From: Chloroflexota bacterium
Lineage (GTDB): Bacteria; Chloroflexota; Limnocylindria; Limnocylindrales; CSP1-4
Direction of reading: 5' to 3'
Assembly (NCBI GenBank): GCA_017882025.1
Contig: JADGQG010000127.1
Location: forward strand, 1 to 5,572
DNA: 5,572 nucleotides
Below the pieces are notes generated by a model. That model saw only the letters and a list, made by a program, of their open reading frames with translations. It searched no databases and was not told the DNA's origin. A program made the translations under genes and the position numbers. This document shows, piece after piece, positions 1-5,456 of the stretch. Positions within the stretch are counted from its first letter, which is position 1. Every line of letters starts with the position of its first letter.

Positions 1-6
1 CATCGG

Positions 7-35
7 TTGACGCATCCCTCAAGGTGACGTAGTTT
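7..35 (+). promoter_or_regulatory. candidate sigma70-type promoter for the first mini-CTERM gene
   Basis: A TTGACG -35 hexamer (7-12) is separated by exactly 17 bases from TAGTTT (30-35). The -35 matches the consensus at 5 of 6 positions and the -10 at only about 3 of 6. Transcription would start near 42, leaving a leader of about 80 bases before the ATG at 121. The -35 and spacing are good and the -10 is weak, so this is tentative. The much better promoter of the second mini-CTERM gene on the other strand makes the parallel plausible. Confidence 0.35.
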
Positions 36-120
36 GAAGGGAACAGTGGCAGAGAGATCGGCGATCGTCCCGGAACCGTCGAATCGCGGACGCTTCCTCT
101 CTGGCCTGCGGGAGGTTCAA

Positions 121-321
121 ATGAGGAAGCTCTTCACCCGGGTAACCGTCGCCGCAGCCCTGCTGCTTCGCGTCGCGGAGGCCTTCGCCCAGCCCACCAA
201 CGGCAACGCACCGACCGTCGCGGCGGTCCCCGCGCTGGACGGCTTCGGCCTCGCCACCCTGGCCGGCGGGCTCGCGATGGCGGGCGCGTGGGCCATGGCG
301 CGGGCCCGACGGAAGCAGTAG
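121..321 (+). CDS. 66-residue exported mini-protein with degenerate IPTL-CTERM-like sorting tail
   Basis: The ATG at 121 is chosen because GGAGG lies at 111-115, five bases upstream. A longer reading from the TTG at 34 would add a poorly coding N-terminus. The protein has a basic start (MRKLFTR), a hydrophobic core (residues 8-17) and a likely signal peptidase I site after AFA at residue 23. A linker of about 12 residues follows, then VPALDGFGLA (36-45), a Gly/Ala-rich hydrophobic helix (about 46-59) and a basic tail (RARRKQ). This is the layout of an IPTL-CTERM protein-sorting signal (family motif near IPTLSEWGL, handled by exosortase H in known systems), but the motif is degenerate. Almost nothing lies between signal peptide and sorting tail, so there is no separate functional domain. 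The gene ends at TAG, directly followed by the coding signal of the SdrD-B-like gene. That it is an exported small protein is fairly secure; sorting by an exosortase-like enzyme is inference. Confidence 0.75.
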   Translation: MRKLFTRVTVAAALLLRVAEAFAQPTNGNAPTVAAVPALDGFGLATLAGGLAMAGAWAMARARRKQ

Positions 322-322
322 C

Positions 323-1605
323 GTCACGCCTCTGGCCCCGAAACTCGTCCCCGCCTGGTGGCGGGACCACAAGGTCCTCTGGCTGATCTTCCTCGTCGGC
401 GCCACGCTTCCGCTCGTCGACGTGTGGCGCTGGTGGCGCTGGCGGTCGAGCCAGCCGAAGGGGGACTACCCGCAGCGGGCGGACTGGTCGGCCCCTTACA
501 ACGGAGGCGTCCACCTCTCGGGCTATGTCTTCCGGGACCGGAACCGGAACGGAGTTTTCGACGTCGGCGACCTGCCGATGGCATTGGTGGTCGTCACGGT
601 GACGACCCCGGACGGCAAGACCTTTACCGAACGCTCGAACGACGCCGGCTTCGCGAACTTCGAGATGTCCCGTTCCGAGCGCAACGCCGTCCTCCGGAAG
701 CCGGGGGAATACGTCTTCAGCGTGCACGTCCCCCCGGGATGGGTCCTCACCACGGGAAACGCGAGCCAGCGGACGACGCTGGAGGAGCTGCCGGGCGCGC
801 CGGCGGACCTCGTGTCGCGGAACCCGCCCCGGCCGTTCGGTCTCGCCCGCGGCTCGTCTTCGGAGGGAGGGTCGGGGTCCGCGGTCACGCCGGTGCCGTC
901 GAGCCTCCGGAGGGGGTCTCGCTTTCAGCGCGGGGCCCCGGCGGCGAGGCCGTGGACGTCCCGCTTGCCCCGGGGGGCACCTTCGAAATTCCCGCCGAAC
1001 CGGGGCCGTGGAAGCTGATCGCCCGGAAGGCCGGATCCGACTCTGGAGTCGAGAGAGAATTCGTCGTCCGGGACGCGCCGGTGAGGCTCTCCACGATCGT
1101 CCTCGGGGAAACGAGCGTCAAGCCGCCGGGACGGCGGACCACCATCGACTTCGAGTCGATCACCGGGACCCCCATGGCGAAGATTCCTTCCGGCGTTGCC
1201 AGGCTCGACTGGTTCTACTTGAACGCGATCGACGCGGTAACCGGGGGGGACGCCTACACGAACAACGTGACCTCGGGCCGTTACGTCGGCTACGGGAGCT
1301 CCGGCCATCCGGCGACGATCTCGCGTGCGGGGGGATTCGACTTCCTCGGCGCCAGCTTCGGCGTCGGCTCGCGGGACGGCGAGGGCGAGACACTCCGGAT
1401 ACAGGCCTTCCGCGGAGACGCCGCCGTGGCCGAGGACGAGTTTCGCCTCTCCAGCCTGGGGCCGGTCCGGTTCGATGCGGCCTTCCACCGGATCGACCGC
1501 CTCGTCCTGACGACGCGTCACTACTGGCAGCTCGTCGTGGACGACATGGAGGTTGGCGTGCCCGGCGACGGCCCCGCCTCCGCGGCGTCGACCGGGCCCC
1601 GATGA
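323..1605 (+). CDS. membrane-anchored SdrD-B-like surface protein with PEP-CTERM-type beta-sandwich domain, broken by a -1 frame change near 848
   Basis: The gene reads in one frame (second position class) from about 323 to about 848 and in the frame one base back from about 841 to the TGA at 1603-1605. Each half is coding-like only in its own frame. Adding one C to the CCC at 846-848 joins them as ...PFGLAPRLVFGG..., giving about 427 residues. In order: a Trp-rich juxtamembrane start and one hydrophobic segment (about residues 18-33, VLWLIFLVGATLPLV); an SdrD-type B domain (about 61-150) with a calcium-loop-like DRNRNGVFDVGD and a PGWV motif; a beta-rich linker (about 185-255); and a C-terminal beta-sandwich (about 273-412) resembling the domain common in PEP-CTERM proteins (IDFES, then SGRYVGYGSSGHPATIS, then a final VDDMEV strand). 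It has no CTERM tail of its own. The first canonical start is GTG 422, which would lose the membrane segment. Coding bias reaches back to about 323, seven bases after GGAAG (311-315), but without ATG, GTG or TTG. Function is probably adhesion or matrix, inferred from domains only. Confidence 0.65.
846..848 (+). other. likely one-base deletion (frame break) in the SdrD-B-like gene
   Basis: Codon quality and protein similarity switch frame between about 830 and 860. Upstream the meaningful reading is ...SRNPPRPFGLA; downstream it is PRLVFGGRVGVRG.... A fourth C at the CCC of 846-848 restores a continuous reading. A short homopolymer is where an assembly or sequencing deletion is expected, so an error is as likely as a real mutation. 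No stem-loop or classic slippery heptamer was obvious at the site. Confidence 0.6.
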
Positions 1606-1885
1606 ACGGAGAGACCTATCTCCCGGCGGGGGCTGCTTCCCGACGAGCGTGAAGTCGGCGGCAGCCGACTTCGGCCCCCGGATCGCGGCGGAAGAACCGC
1701 GAGACGATGCAGAGCGCCTCCGGATTCGGGAGCTAGCGAAACAGCCGGCGCTCCTCACCCCTCTCGTAGCCGAGACGAGCCGCAGTGAAGTGGCTTCGCA
1801 GTCGGTCGGGTGTGCGAACCGCGTTCTCTGTCTTGAGAGATGAGATCCAACTTGTTCTCAGTACGCGCGGAATGCGACGCCAATT
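1606..1885. other. convergent intergenic region without a recognisable gene
   Basis: These 280 bases separate the 3' ends of two convergent genes. No reading frame has the strong third-position bias of the neighbours, and no tRNA or known RNA fold was recognised. It holds the nested hairpin at 1627-1680. Nearer the minus-strand gene's end are two small overlapping stem candidates: TCTCT 1825-1829 with AGAGA 1836-1840, and TGAGA 1841-1845 with TCTCA 1856-1860. Base composition is a little less GC-rich towards 1820-1890. Confidence 0.5.
1627..1680. terminator. nested hairpin between convergent genes, possible bidirectional terminator
   Basis: The inner stem is a perfect 9-bp inverted repeat, GAAGTCGGC (1651-1659) with GCCGACTTC (1664-1672), closed by a GGCA loop. 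It is enclosed by a second perfect 7-bp stem, CGGGGGC (1627-1633) with GCCCCCG (1674-1680). It starts 22 bases after the stop of the plus-strand gene. There is no T-tract on either side, so it does not meet the classic intrinsic-terminator rule. In very GC-rich genomes such structures can still end transcription or protect 3' ends. The structure is seen directly; its role is inferred. Confidence 0.45.
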
Positions 1886-2536
1886 TTACGCGCGGCGGGA
1901 ACACCCGCTTCCGGGTGGGGCGATCCCGGTCGGAGGAGCGGACGGCACCACGCCGCCCGAGGTCCACAGGAGTCCACATGCGAGGACCACTCCCCCTCCA
2001 ATATTGCACGCGAGGAGTGCGAATGCCGGTAGGGTTCCGAGGCGCATCGCCACCGGCACAACCACCTGGAGGTCGTCGCCGCGCAGCGCGACGGCCCAGC
2101 CCGCGCCGGCGGCACGAGCGAGCGCCGTCACCACGATCGAGGCCATCTCGTAGAAGTCCCCGAACAGGGACGCGATCGGCTGCCCGGCGGCGAGGAGGCC
2201 CGCTCCGAAGAGGAACGGCATGGACCGCTTCGCCGCGGCCCGCGAGACGAAGGCCCCCACCGGCGCGAGGAATGCGTGCGGCAGGAGGACCGTGATGAAG
2301 TAGGAGAAATCGCTCGAGGGATGGAATCCCGACAGTCTCCCGGCGTACCGACTCCCGGAGACGACCCAGGGAAAGAGACGAGCGAGGAGAGCGCCACCCC
2401 AGACCGGCTGGATTTCGAGCCGCTGCACGCTCCCTCCGGTGAGGGCGCACCCAGCGGCATGCAGAAGCTCGTGAAGGGGTATGACGAGCCAGAGCGCCGC
2501 TACGAACCCGGCCAGGACCTCGGCAAGGCGCCGCAC
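1886..2536 (-). CDS. multi-pass membrane protein with HELLH zinc-metalloprotease motif (M50 / DUF3267-like)
   Basis: A 216-residue reading is given from the GTG at 2536, the first canonical start after the mini-CTERM gene. The same frame remains strongly coding-like up to a CTG at 2596 that overlaps the preceding TGA, so about 20 more N-terminal residues are possible. The first hydrophobic segment (about 7-21) ends in P-L-HELLH (HExxH at 22-26), as in intramembrane site-2-protease-like (M50) and DUF3267 putative zincin peptidases. Further hydrophobic segments lie near 79-98, 106-126, 129-150 and 167-191. FGDFYE at 125-130 offers D127 or E130 as a third metal ligand, in place of the LDG or NPDG motif of classic S2P; this assignment is a guess. 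The C-terminal 25 residues are Gly/Pro-rich and end at TAA. No PDZ domain is seen. It sits in one transcription unit with the mini-CTERM gene, which makes envelope peptide processing or sorting a reasonable but unproven role. Confidence 0.72.
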   Translation of the reverse strand: MRRLAEVLAGFVAALWLVIPLHELLHAAGCALTGGSVQRLEIQPVWGGALLARLFPWVVSGSRYAGRLSGFHPSSDFSYFITVLLPHAFLAPVGAFVSRAAAKRSMPFLFGAGLLAAGQPIASLFGDFYEMASIVVTALARAAGAGWAVALRGDDLQVVVPVAMRLGTLPAFALLACNIGGGVVLACGLLWTSGGVVPSAPPTGIAPPGSGCSRRA

Positions 2537-2592
2537 CTTCCCGTCGAGGAACGCGGCGAAACCGTCCGCCTGCCGGGCGAGGGCCCGGAGAC

Positions 2593-2769
2593 TCAGCGGC
2601 GGCGGCGCCGAATGAGGGCGACGCCTACACCGGCGAGGCTGATGGCGAACACCGCGAGCCCAGCTTCGCTGAGAGTCGGTACCGTCGTCGGTTGTTGGCT
2701 GCCTGCCTGAACGACCTGCGACACAAGAACCAGAGCTGCAACCGCTACGACGCGAACGAGATACTTCAC
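2593..2769 (-). CDS. 58-residue mini-protein: signal peptide plus IPTL-CTERM sorting signal
   Basis: The GTG at 2769 is chosen because GGGAGG (2782-2777) lies seven bases upstream; an upstream TTG would put this Shine-Dalgarno inside the gene. The product has MKYLVR, a hydrophobic core (residues 5-19) and a probable signal peptidase I site after VVQA (22). An eight-residue linker follows, then VPTLSEAGLA (30-39), a hydrophobic helix (about 40-53) and a tail of five arginines (54-58). VPTLSEAG is very close to the IPTLSEWG core of the IPTL-CTERM sorting domain. Known family members are envelope proteins processed by exosortase H. The domain normally ends a much larger protein; here nothing else is present, and the processed product would be only a few residues to a few tens of residues long. 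It has its own strong promoter and is followed directly by the HELLH membrane protein. Its role (peptide product, decoy or substrate of the neighbour) is unknown. Confidence 0.85.
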   Translation of the reverse strand: MKYLVRVVAVAALVLVSQVVQAGSQQPTTVPTLSEAGLAVFAISLAGVGVALIRRRRR

Positions 2770-2776
2770 GGCAAAG

Positions 2777-2782
2777 CCTCCC
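2777..2782 (-). promoter_or_regulatory. Shine-Dalgarno site fixing the GTG start of the mini-CTERM gene
   Basis: On the minus strand GGGAGG stands seven bases before the GTG at 2769-2767. It decides between this GTG and the in-frame TTG codons at 2790 and 2784. Confidence 0.75.
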
Positions 2783-2810
2783 AAAGTCAAGACCTCGAAG
2801 ATCTGCTGGA

Positions 2811-2839
2811 ATGTTAGGCAGGCTCGGGGGCCCTGTCAA
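2811..2839 (-). promoter_or_regulatory. near-consensus sigma70-type promoter overlapping the GMC stop codon
   Basis: Read on the minus strand, a perfect TTGACA (2839-2834) is followed after exactly 17 bases by TAACAT (2816-2811), which matches TATAAT at 4 of 6 positions. Transcription would begin near 2804, leaving a leader of about 35 bases before the GTG at 2769. The TGA inside TTGACA is the stop codon of the upstream GMC gene (2838-2836). The mini-CTERM and HELLH genes can therefore be transcribed independently of the dehydrogenase genes, although they lie on the same strand close behind them. Confidence 0.7.
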
Positions 2840-4536
2840 CCTGAGTTCGTGGTCTCGTCGGCGTGCCCTCGTTCGAGAAGCTGGTCCGCGGTTCGGATGG
2901 CGAGCGCGGTGATCGTGAGGCAGGGCGAATCGCCGCACCCGCTCGACGGGACCAGCGAAGCGTCCGCGAACGCCAGGTTTGGAATCTCGTGGCAGAAGCC
3001 GTCGCGATCCGCCACGGAAGAGACGGGGTCCGTCCCCATGCGGCAGGTTCCGAGCACATGCGTTGCGCCGAAGATGTCGAGAGAGGTGGTCTCCTCCACG
3101 ATCTCCGAGGCGCCCGCCGCGCGCATCACCTCGCGCACCGTGTCGGCCATCGTCCTCACCAGCGCGCGCTCGGCGGGAGAGAGCCAGGAGCGGATCCGTG
3201 CGCGGGGTATGCCGTGCGCGTCCCGCATAGAGGGCGACAGGTCGACGTACGTCCTGTCGTTCGGAAGCCACTCCCCGATCGCGTGCACCGCAACGGCGCG
3301 TCCGAAGATTTCCCTCAACCGCCGCTGATGCGCCAATCCGAACCCGGGCACGAGCCGTTCGGCATATGCCACCGGCCCGCGGAGGCCCATTGCGTTCGAG
3401 GAGGTCGCCAACCGGAATCCGCCGGCCCAGCCGTTTCCCCGCTTCGGCACCGCGTACTCCCAAGCCGAGCCGTCGATCGCGACTCCTCGGTAGGAGTCGA
3501 CCCGCTCCGGCAGCAGTCCGACAGCGGTCCAGTGAAGCGTCTCGGTGAGGTGGCGCCCCACCTGCCCGCTGCCGTTCGCGAGGCCGTCGGGGTGCCCCGT
3601 CGGCCGGCACGCCAGGAGGAGCCTCGGCGTCTCTATCGCACCGCCGGCGAGCACCACGAACCGCCCTCTCACCCGGTGCCGCGCGCCACTCGGATCGGCG
3701 TAGATAACGGCCTTTGCTCGCCCGCGCGGGTCGAGCTCCACCTCGAGGGCCTGGGCCTGGGTCCTCAGGTCCAGACGGCCGGTGGCCCGCGCCGGAGGGA
3801 GAAACGTCACGTCGGCGCTTCCCTTGTCTCCGTTCGGGCATCCCTGCGTGCATCCACCGCAGTAATTGCATTGCGGGCGGGCGGTGGTGGAGCGCGAGAG
3901 GATCGCGAGGGCGTTCGGCAGAAGCGTCGCGCCGATCGCCGCAAATCCCTTCGCGAGGCGCCCGCTCCCGAACGAAAGAGGGTGCGGCGGCAGGATGTGC
4001 GGCCCGCCTCCTGGGCGGAGCGGGTTCACCGGGGCCGCCACGCCCATCCGCTCCTCGGCCACTGCGTAGTACGTTTCCAGCTCCCGGTACGGGATCGGCC
4101 AGTCGGTCCCGACGCCGAAGAGCGAGTGCATCCGGAGCGAGTCCTGATGGAAGCGATGTGCTTCGCCCTGGAAGTGAAGGGTCGAGCCGCCCACGCCCTG
4201 CACATGGCTGTAAGCCTGATAGACCCTCTCGTCTCCCGCGACGAAGCGTCCCTGTCCGGCATTCCACGAGCGGTAGCCGTCCCACTCCCGCTCCAGCGGC
4301 TGCGCGGGGCCGAAGTCGTATCGCGGGCGGCCGTCCGAGTCGCGAGAGGCGTCGTAAGGGAACTCGCGCAGCTCGAAATCCCCCGAAGTCTGCGGGTAGT
4401 CCCTTGCGGGCTGGTAGGCGCGCCCCGCTTCGAGGAGGACGACCTGCGCGCCGGCCGTCGTCAGCCTCCACGCCGCGGCGAGCCCACCCGCGCCCGCCCC
4501 CACGACGACGACGTCCGCGTCAGGAAGCCGGGGCAT
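2836..4536 (-). CDS. GMC-family FAD-dependent oxidoreductase (gluconate 2-dehydrogenase large-subunit type) with iron-sulfur-like cysteine cluster
   Basis: The 566-residue protein has the usual length and order of a GMC dehydrogenase. The N-terminal Rossmann FAD site is VVVGAGAGG (10-18) with E36 in LLEAG; the GMC signature GVGGSTLHFQG is at 114-124; GGAIETPRLLL is at 298-308; and the C-terminal domain has ATHVLGTCRMG (491-501) with the conserved catalytic H493. A CX2CX2CX3CP cluster (C223, C226, C229, C233) resembles the Cys-rich segment that binds a 3Fe-4S cluster in bacterial FAD-dependent glucose and fructose dehydrogenases. The usual Asn of the C-terminal NPxLT motif is replaced: the sequence reads GDSPCLTI (535-542). 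There is no signal peptide. The start overlaps the end of the Tat-targeted subunit-3-like gene by 17 bases, so export as a complex is likely. It probably oxidises a sugar, sugar acid or alcohol in the periplasm and passes electrons to a cytochrome; the substrate cannot be told from sequence. Confidence 0.92.
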   Translation of the reverse strand: MPRLPDADVVVVGAGAGGLAAAWRLTTAGAQVVLLEAGRAYQPARDYPQTSGDFELREFPYDASRDSDGRPRYDFGPAQPLEREWDGYRSWNAGQGRFVAGDERVYQAYSHVQGVGGSTLHFQGEAHRFHQDSLRMHSLFGVGTDWPIPYRELETYYAVAEERMGVAAPVNPLRPGGGPHILPPHPLSFGSGRLAKGFAAIGATLLPNALAILSRSTTARPQCNYCGGCTQGCPNGDKGSADVTFLPPARATGRLDLRTQAQALEVELDPRGRAKAVIYADPSGARHRVRGRFVVLAGGAIETPRLLLACRPTGHPDGLANGSGQVGRHLTETLHWTAVGLLPERVDSYRGVAIDGSAWEYAVPKRGNGWAGGFRLATSSNAMGLRGPVAYAERLVPGFGLAHQRRLREIFGRAVAVHAIGEWLPNDRTYVDLSPSMRDAHGIPRARIRSWLSPAERALVRTMADTVREVMRAAGASEIVEETTSLDIFGATHVLGTCRMGTDPVSSVADRDGFCHEIPNLAFADASLVPSSGCGDSPCLTITALAIRTADQLLERGHADETTNSG

Positions 4537-5071
4537 CCTCGAAATCCCAGTACCCGTCCGGCTGAGGTGCGTGAGGAAGCCCGATCTTCCGCCAGACGGC
4601 GGGGTGGGAGTAGTGAAGGCGTACCGCTTGATCCCGTGTTACGCGGTAGAAGAATGCCGGGATCGATCCGGCCGGGCTCGCCTCGGCCGCGGCGACGACC
4701 GCGATGCGCGCCTCCTCGCCGGCCAGGAAAAAGCGGGCCCCCTTCCGGCGGCGCGCCTCGGCATCCAGCCACTCCACCCCCTCGGCGAGGGCCCGTCGCG
4801 TCTTCCTCTCGGCCGACAACTCCTCGAGAAGACGCGGCATCACTCCGGTGGCGCGCCACGAGGGGAGTTCCGTCTCGGGCAGCAGCGTGTCGAGGAAGGC
4901 TTCGAAGGTCCGCAGGCTCTCGCCCTCGAGCCGTCGCGGGAAGAGGATCCGCCGGAGAAAGAACGCGCCCGCCGCGAGCATTCCGAGGCCGATGAGCCTG
5001 GCGATCAGCTCGCGGCGGGTGACACCCCGTCCGGTGCCGTCCGGCGCCTGGTCGGGCGAGTTCGGGTGCAT
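4520..5071 (-). CDS. gluconate 2-dehydrogenase subunit 3 family protein with Tat signal
   Basis: This 183-residue protein has a twin-arginine motif TRREL (18-22) before a hydrophobic stretch (about 23-38), then a soluble mainly helical domain. Recognisable family features are the FLDTLLPET region (59-67), a W-L-D segment near 101-103, RLHYSHPAVWRKIGLP (151-166) and the ending GYWDFE (173-178). In known FAD-dependent gluconate and glucose dehydrogenases this small subunit carries the Tat signal, is needed for maturation, and takes the signal-less GMC subunit across the membrane. The 17-base overlap with the GMC start supports translational coupling and a one-to-one complex. Start: the ATG at 5071 is the only good candidate. 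GAGGT at 5087-5083 is 12 bases away, longer than ideal, so initiation may be weak. A REP-like repeat lies just upstream (5090-5113). The cytochrome c subunit of the three-subunit enzymes is not in the window. Confidence 0.9.
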   Translation of the reverse strand: MHPNSPDQAPDGTGRGVTRRELIARLIGLGMLAAGAFFLRRILFPRRLEGESLRTFEAFLDTLLPETELPSWRATGVMPRLLEELSAERKTRRALAEGVEWLDAEARRRKGARFFLAGEEARIAVVAAAEASPAGSIPAFFYRVTRDQAVRLHYSHPAVWRKIGLPHAPQPDGYWDFEDAPAS

Positions 5072-5089
5072 CCGCGAACACTACCTCAA

Positions 5090-5113
5090 CTGTAGGGCGG
5101 CAATGGGAATTGC
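5090..5113 (+). repeat. REP-like palindromic repeat, copy 1
   Basis: CTGTAG, four variable bases, then GCAATGGGAATTGC. The core is an inverted repeat GCAAT/ATTGC around GGGA. It matches copy 2 (5400-5423) at 21 of 24 positions in the same orientation. Its right outer arm has decayed. It lies 18 bases upstream of the dehydrogenase small-subunit start codon, so it would be in the 5' leader or promoter. Confidence 0.6.
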
Positions 5114-5398
5114 GGGGCGCTGTGGCGCGTGGAGACCAAAGTCACGCCCTCGGTTTCTTTCTCAATCGCGGCCCGTAGACGGGCGTTTTGTCCGGACGGG
5201 AGCCCTTCATGCGCTTTTCTCGGCCACCGCGAGGCGGCAGTCCTTTCCATGCTGTCGGAGGCCGTTCGCTCGACCCGGCGGCGCTTTCCGCGCTCCTGCA
5301 CGCCTCGCACCTTCTCGGCCTTGCTCTCGGGTCGGCCGTCGGTCGGCTGCGGGAATCGGGGGCGACTGCTGCGCGGCTATTCGAAAGGGCCGAAGAGA

Positions 5399-5434
5399 GC
5401 TGTAGTGGTGCAATGGGAATTGCACGCCTACAGC
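5399..5434. repeat. REP-like palindromic repeat, copy 2, forming a long hairpin
   Basis: The arms 5399-5414 (GCTGTAGTGGTGCAAT) and 5419-5434 (ATTGCACGCCTACAGC) pair over 14 of 16 positions, with two central mismatches, around a GGGA loop that fits the GNRA pattern. It lies 25 bases beyond the stop of the Mut7-C gene on the minus strand. The size, the GC-rich imperfect stem, the extragenic place and the second copy nearby fit a REP element of the kind moved by RAYT (IS200-like) transposases. No such gene is in the window. Confidence 0.7.
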
Positions 5435-5442
5435 GCCTGGCG

Positions 5443-5456
5443 GGGGCGACGGCCCC
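5443..5456 (-). terminator. small GC hairpin just after the Mut7-C stop codon
   Basis: On the minus strand GGGGC, CGTC loop, GCCCC follows the TGA within four bases. There is no T-tract, so alone it is a weak terminator. Together with the large REP-like hairpin 8 bases further on, it may form the 3' end of the Mut7-C transcript. Confidence 0.3.

Noticed and set aside
925..1758. 277-codon minus-strand frame opposite the SdrD-B-like gene
   Set aside because: Arg/Gly-rich antisense shadow of the beta-sandwich domain coding region.
1790..1835. tRNA-like stretch with GTGCGAACCGC
   Set aside because: No acceptor stem or anticodon arm could be folded around it on either strand.
1886..4471. 861-codon open frame on the minus strand
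   Set aside because: Only its last 216-236 codons look like a protein (the HELLH membrane protein). The rest is an Arg/Pro/Gly-rich shadow of the GMC and mini-CTERM genes in another frame.
2863..4995. 710-codon open frame on the plus strand
   Set aside because: It is antisense to the GMC and subunit-3 genes, Arg/Pro-rich, with no recognisable domain; a side effect of high GC third positions.
5139..5166. TTGAGA-type -35 as promoter for the dehydrogenase genes
   Set aside because: No acceptable -10 hexamer lies at 16-18 bases, so it is not called.
5171..5190. GCCCG/CGGGC hairpin followed by GTTTTG on the plus strand as an intrinsic terminator
   Set aside because: The stem is only 5 bp, the T-run is short, and no convincing plus-strand gene lies upstream.
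5086..5310. 74-codon minus-strand frame ending 14 bases before the dehydrogenase small subunit
   Set aside because: Its last residues are encoded by the REP-like repeat, its N-terminus is not protein-like, and coding bias is only moderate. A decayed gene tail cannot be excluded.
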